Origin: Glossina fuscipes
Taxonomy: Eukaryota > Arthropoda > Insecta > Diptera > Glossinidae
Direction: 5' to 3'
DNA length: 64,000 bases
NCBI RefSeq assembly: GCF_014805625.2
Contig: NW_023998455.1
Span: 6,303,805 to 6,367,804, forward strand
A model generated the notes under the pieces. That model had not been told where the DNA came from. It saw only the letters and a list, made by a program, of their open reading frames with translations, and did not search any database. The position numbers were made by a program, and so were the translations under genes. Below are positions 60,392 through 64,000 of the stretch, one piece after another; the stretch's first letter is position 1; each line of letters begins with the position of its first letter.

Positions 60392-62676
60392 ATGGCAATA
60401 CCATCCCAATCCCAAAGTTCGGGAACTTCATCAAAAAAAACCATACCCAAAAAAAGGCCAATAAAAACGTCGAACACTGATCGCGGTTCAAATAGTCTCA
60501 GTCATGAAAAGACTTTAAACCCAAATAATAATACAAGTTCAAGATTTGATAACGACAGAATTAATATGCAAGAGGAATATAATAAAATGATAAGAAACGC
60601 GCATAAAAATATTACCGAAGAAAACTGTAAGCCGGTACTTCTGTGTTGCACTGATAATTCGAGATCTGGCAATCAGTGTGCCTGTCCTAAGCCTGAACCC
60701 TATATCAGCCCAAAAATTGAGACACCTAGGGACTCAGATAAAGCCCCATGCACGCCTTGCTATTGTGCCTCTTCAAAGTCTAACCTGTTCTCGAAGAAAT
60801 TGTTTGCAAGAGGAAAAAAAGTAGACACAACTCCATCGGAAATCATATGCAGGAAGGCCAGTGCTACTATTTGCAGTACGGGATGGAGGCATTTCGCTGA
60901 AGGTGGTCTTTTCCCACGATCTACTGCTGGGCCTGGACAACTAGCTAAAAAGCAGAAATTGATAAGGAGACCGTGCGGATGCGGAAATTTTTTATGTGGT
61001 TGCAAAACAATATCGCCTGGACAACAACAACAACAACAACAACAACAGCAACAATTACAACAGCGAGTTAAGCGGGATATTTGTGATTGTCCAGCCACAA
61101 TTAAGATCACAAAAGCAGAACAGCCGCATCCACAGCCGCAGCCACAGTCGCAGCCACCACCGCCAATGGCAGTAATCCGTGAAGAGCCTGAGGTTTTAGA
61201 CAAACGAAATGACAAGTGTTGTCCGCCTAAGCAAATCGAAGATTATTGCGCCGATTTTCTAAATATTGTACACGACAACATTTTAGAATCGGTACGACAA
61301 TCCATTGACGGAGGTCTACGCGATTACTGTATGTTGACAGCGAATAAAGTCGATAATTTGGGCACGAAGCTTGAACGAAACGACGAAAAATTGGAAATGT
61401 TGTACACTGACACTAGACGAAACGAAGAGAAATTGGAAAAGCTATATAATGATACGATGGAAAGTGAGTACACTTTGCAACATAACGGTTATACTTGCTT
61501 TATGTCGAATTATTCGATAAGAAAGCCACATCTTTTGCATTATCATTATCATATTACATTGTAATAGTAGTGACCCTCTCTCTCTCTCTCTCTCTCTTAC
61601 TCTCTCTCATAATCGATTGCTTTAACTTTGTATCGGTTTGTTTGCTTTGTTTCTTTGCAATGGTTTCCTTTTCAGAAATAACAGAACAAAGTGATAACAA
61701 TTTGCGACAGTTTCGTCTACTGTTGGAATTTATATCAGATATTCAAAACAAAAAAGAGGACGCACCAAGATCTGCTTCCAGAATTTTAGAAGAAGGGTCG
61801 TCTACCAGATTAAATGAACCTAGACCGGAACAGTCTAGAATACCAGAATACAGATCCGCTACCAGAATATCAGAAACTGATTACAGCACAGTTGAGGATA
61901 AGGAGATGCAATGTTGCATTATGAACGACTCAAAAGAGGACATGAAGCCGAAAAAGATGTGCTGTTTCGCTGTTGATACAGAAAATGACGGTCGACCCCG
62001 GAAATGCTTTTGTTGTAAATTTGTAATGAATGACGATTTAAATGAATTAATGTCAAGTGGCAGCACTGAATTCGATGGCACGAGACCGCGAGCAAGCTTA
62101 CAAGAGAATGGCAAAAAAAAAAGCTGTTTGCGCAATTGCGGCAAAGCTAAATGCTATTGCAATGATCTTGACAGCCCAGCAGTTTCACAAAATTCTTACG
62201 CCTTCAATCGAAGGTCCAAAGATGAAGTTGAAGATAATGCGTACGATGGCCGTGATCGCGAGACCGGTAAACGTGAATCGGCAGGGTACTCTTCTTCTTT
62301 AGTAGAGATTACGCCTACGAGACGTAAGTACGTTTGCGCTAGTGTAGGAACTGATAATTCCGACATAACTCGATATTATTGCAACAAGAAAAAATGCGAA
62401 GACCAAGACACCAGTGGCTACGTATCCGATAGAGATGAAGAAGAATATGAGAAGTGCTCACGGAAGAAAAAAACGAAACCTGGTCAAATTGTATTAACAG
62501 ATTCAGCGAGTGTAACTTGTGTTTGCCGAAAGACCAATCGTAAGACAACTTCATCTTTAAGGACCACGATATCCGATACATCCATTGGCGAGGATTGCTT
62601 TGCTCCACACACGCAGAAGCATAAAACTGCTGTTCACAAGTATTCCGAAACTAGCCCCCGTACGCGCAGTAAATAA
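60392..62676 (+). CDS. Cysteine-rich coiled-coil orphan protein B, 690 residues
   Basis: Exons 60392-61463 and 61676-62676; phase 1; the intron contains a (CT)11 tract. The ATG context (GCCAATGG) is good. I recognise no family. Cys clusters include CKPVLLCCTD, QCACPKP, CTPCYCASS, CGCGNFLCGCK, DICDCPATIKI, CFCCKF, CLRNCGKAKCYCND and CVCRK. A poly-Gln run (about residues 211-221) and a Pro/Gln stretch precede a long coiled coil: DNILESVRQSI, then the near-repeat ERNDEKLEMLYTDTRRNEEKLEKLYNDT, and across the splice ITEQSDNNLRQFRLLLEFIS. Splicing inside the coiled coil supports the intron. It shares composition and the VCxCP/ICxCP motif with gene A just upstream, so the two may be old tandem relatives. 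An AATAAA signal is at about 62686. Confidence 0.8.
61576..61597. repeat. (CT)11 microsatellite
   Basis: Eleven CT units in the intron of Cys-rich gene B, about 80 bases upstream of its acceptor, followed by further CT-rich sequence. Confidence 0.9.
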
Positions 62677-63352
62677 TGATAGCCTTAATAAAAACATTCG
62701 CATAAACACAGCTGACTCTCTAAGATAGAGATAATAAGGTGGAATTAATGTTAGATTTACAATTGTGAAATTGATTAACATTAATTTTGTGAAGTTTATT
62801 AACAACTTTAATTTTGTGAAATTAACGTTAATTAATTAATTTCACAGAATTATTTGTTATTGAGAGTGAAGGACTGTGAAGAAAAAAGTAAATATATCGG
62901 AACTCTTCTTCGCACGGACGTAGCAAAAATAAACTTTGAAAATTATGTGAAAGCTGCTTTCGTTACATAATATTTAAAATCTATAAATTGAACAAAATTT
63001 ATTGAAATTCTTACTATCCTTAAAAACTGTGCAATAATCCAGCGTTATTGGTTGCTGACAAAATTCATTTTTTTTTTTTAATAACCTTTTCACCTATAAA
63101 CAATAAAATCATCCATCAATCCATAACGAATAAATGTATTTGTTGGCCAACTGTTAAGTTACTAATAATAGGTCTTGCGGGTATTTTTTTTTTTTTTTAT
63201 ATTCCAGCTTAGTCAATAAATTAAAAGGTTTGTACTCAACCGAGAAGTTTAATGACATCAAGATTGCATCATTATCACCCGATGGCATTGCCAGTTTCCA
63301 TACTGTGAGATGGCGAGCCGCAATTGAAGAGTTAGATAAAAGATTTAGCAAA
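62677..63352. other. 3' UTR and spacer, no gene seen
   Basis: AT-rich sequence downstream of Cys-rich gene B, with AATT-rich palindromic stretches around 62755-62850 (TTAATTAATTAATTTCAC) and poly-T runs near 63070 and 63187. A minus-strand frame at 63154-63426 overlaps the candidate exon upstream and is not separately supported. Confidence 0.45.
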
Positions 63353-63547
63353 TTATTTGGTTGTTGAGTCCACTCTTCTCTTGGGCTGGGAATTAAATTT
63401 GTTGTTGTCATCAGAGAGGCAATCACGTGACGAGAAATGAAATTTTAAACGGGCTTTGCACTGATAAGGTTCCCAAATGAAGAGTAGTAATGCTGATGCT
63501 AAATAGGCGGACAACATATTGAACAGGTTCGATGATCTGAGCTGATG
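63353..63547 (-). CDS. Candidate 3' exon of a membrane protein
   Basis: On the minus strand, after an acceptor-like ACGATAG, a 64-codon frame reads HQLRSSNLFNMLSAYLASAL, then LLFIWEPYQCKARLKFHFSS, and ends DSTTK before TAA. The middle is a good membrane helix followed by a basic tail, the pattern of a receptor or transporter C-terminus. A second frame over the same bases is also open, so the reading is uncertain. The family is unknown. Confidence 0.3.
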   Translation of the reverse strand, partial: HQLRSSNLFNMLSAYLASALLLFIWEPYQCKARLKFHFSSRDCLSDDNNKFNSQPKRRVDSTTK

Positions 63548-63675
63548 CTATCGTAAACGTAGACTAACCGAAGTCAGAGTTCTTTCTTAAATCGCTCTTG
63601 CGAAACTGAAATGTTTTCGAAATGGTCAGACATTTAATTGGAAAGTTTTGTACATGCCAGAAATTATTCAATAAC

Positions 63676-64000
63676 TTAAGAACTTGAAAAATTTCTACAA
63701 AAATTTTCCCCTTCTTCCGTTGCTTTACTAGAAAGAGATCGATGAAGTTGGAGGTATGTAGAAGGGAGAAAGGGAGGGTTTCTCTGTACTAAAGCACATA
63801 TTCCCATTTCCATATTCTGTAAATCCCTCATATGCTGGATTTTCCATTCATTCATTTCCCTTCCTTCGTTTATTTTAATGAATTCTCTAATTTCAAAAAT
63901 ACTCTGTTCTAATTCATTAAAATTCGCATCCCATTGGGGGATAATAACCTCCGCATTTTCCTCCCTGCTGTCTAAACAAAAACTAGTAATTTGACATGAT
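63676..64000 (-). CDS. Partial open frame running off the right edge
   Basis: A minus-strand frame stays open for about 107 codons from the window edge to TAA at 63676-63678, long for such AT-rich DNA. It reads SREENAEVIIPQWDANFNEL, EQSIFEIREFIKINEGREMN and EWKIQHMRDLQNMEMGICAL. The sequence is charged and helix-forming. It may be an internal exon of the same gene as the membrane-helix exon at 63353-63547. No family was recognised. Confidence 0.4.
   Translation of the reverse strand, partial: SCQITSFCLDSREENAEVIIPQWDANFNELEQSIFEIREFIKINEGREMNEWKIQHMRDLQNMEMGICALVQRNPPFLPSTYLQLHRSLSSKATEEGENFCRNFSSS

Noticed and set aside
61495..61675. Hydrophobic start (MLYVELFDKK...) extending Cys-rich exon B2 upstream
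   Set aside because: It translates the CT microsatellite and the intron. The acceptor at 61674-61675 continues the coiled coil in phase.
63154..63426. 90-codon minus-strand frame near the right end
   Set aside because: It overlaps the membrane-helix exon in another frame and ends in a poly-Lys run from poly-T. It could equally be the real reading, but I could not choose it on sequence alone.
1..64000. CRISPR arrays, operons, riboswitches, rRNA genes, attachment sites
   Set aside because: None were seen, and most would not be expected in insect nuclear DNA.

Overview
The window is AT-rich nuclear DNA from an insect, almost certainly a higher (brachyceran) fly. The supports are protein sequences very close to Drosophila orthologues (KCMF1, WDR55, KLHL18, riboflavin kinase), short 52-70 bp introns with fly-type splice sites, opa-like CAA/CAG repeats, and a dispersed noncoding repeat whose core resembles TCTGAATCGATTTAAGC followed by TGTCCGTC tracts, a type I know from fly genomes. 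I cannot name the genus; a calyptrate or tephritid fly would fit. No bacterial, viral or rRNA sequence was seen.

Layout. 1-2.8 kb: no gene seen. 2.8-5.2 kb (+): KCMF1 ubiquitin ligase, interrupted by a textbook U12-type AT-AC intron. 6.2-7.9 kb (-): an unrecognised 517-residue, probably nuclear protein. 9.0-10.0 kb (+): thiamine pyrophosphokinase. 11.5-13.8 kb (-): KLHL18, a BTB-BACK-Kelch Cullin-3 adaptor. 14-17.4 kb: repeat-rich, with a broken PIF/Harbinger transposase fragment, a 4 x 30-bp minisatellite and dispersed repeats. 17.5-18.8 kb (+): one open frame that joins a complete ZSWIM7/SWS1 SWIM-domain protein to a complete RAD1 checkpoint-clamp subunit. 19.4-21.2 kb (+): WDR55. 23.5-24.8 kb (-): TBC1D10/whacked-type Rab GAP. 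27.7-29.0 kb (+): riboflavin kinase. 30.1-31.5 kb (-): FAM98. 32.3-34.2 kb (-): a secreted Cu/Zn-SOD-like protein without the zinc loop. 37.8-39.9 kb (+): a laccase-family protein without most C-terminal copper ligands. 42.7-42.9 kb: a tRNA-derived SINE. 44.9-53.9 kb (+): a ten-exon SLC5 sodium:solute symporter with one GC-AG intron. 57.4-59.4 and 60.4-62.7 kb (+): two large cysteine-rich orphan proteins. 63.35-64 kb (-): probable exons of an unidentified gene that runs off the right edge.

How the genes relate. Most are unrelated housekeeping genes packed closely, as is usual in flies. Two places suggest functional linkage: the ZSWIM7-RAD1 fusion (recombination mediator plus DNA-damage clamp) and the head-to-head pair of secreted copper-enzyme relatives at 32-40 kb, each of which has lost defined metal ligands. 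The tandem cysteine-rich genes at the right end are the least explained coding material. All multi-exon models were built by hand from splice signals, reading-frame phase and family similarity; no RNA or database evidence was available.
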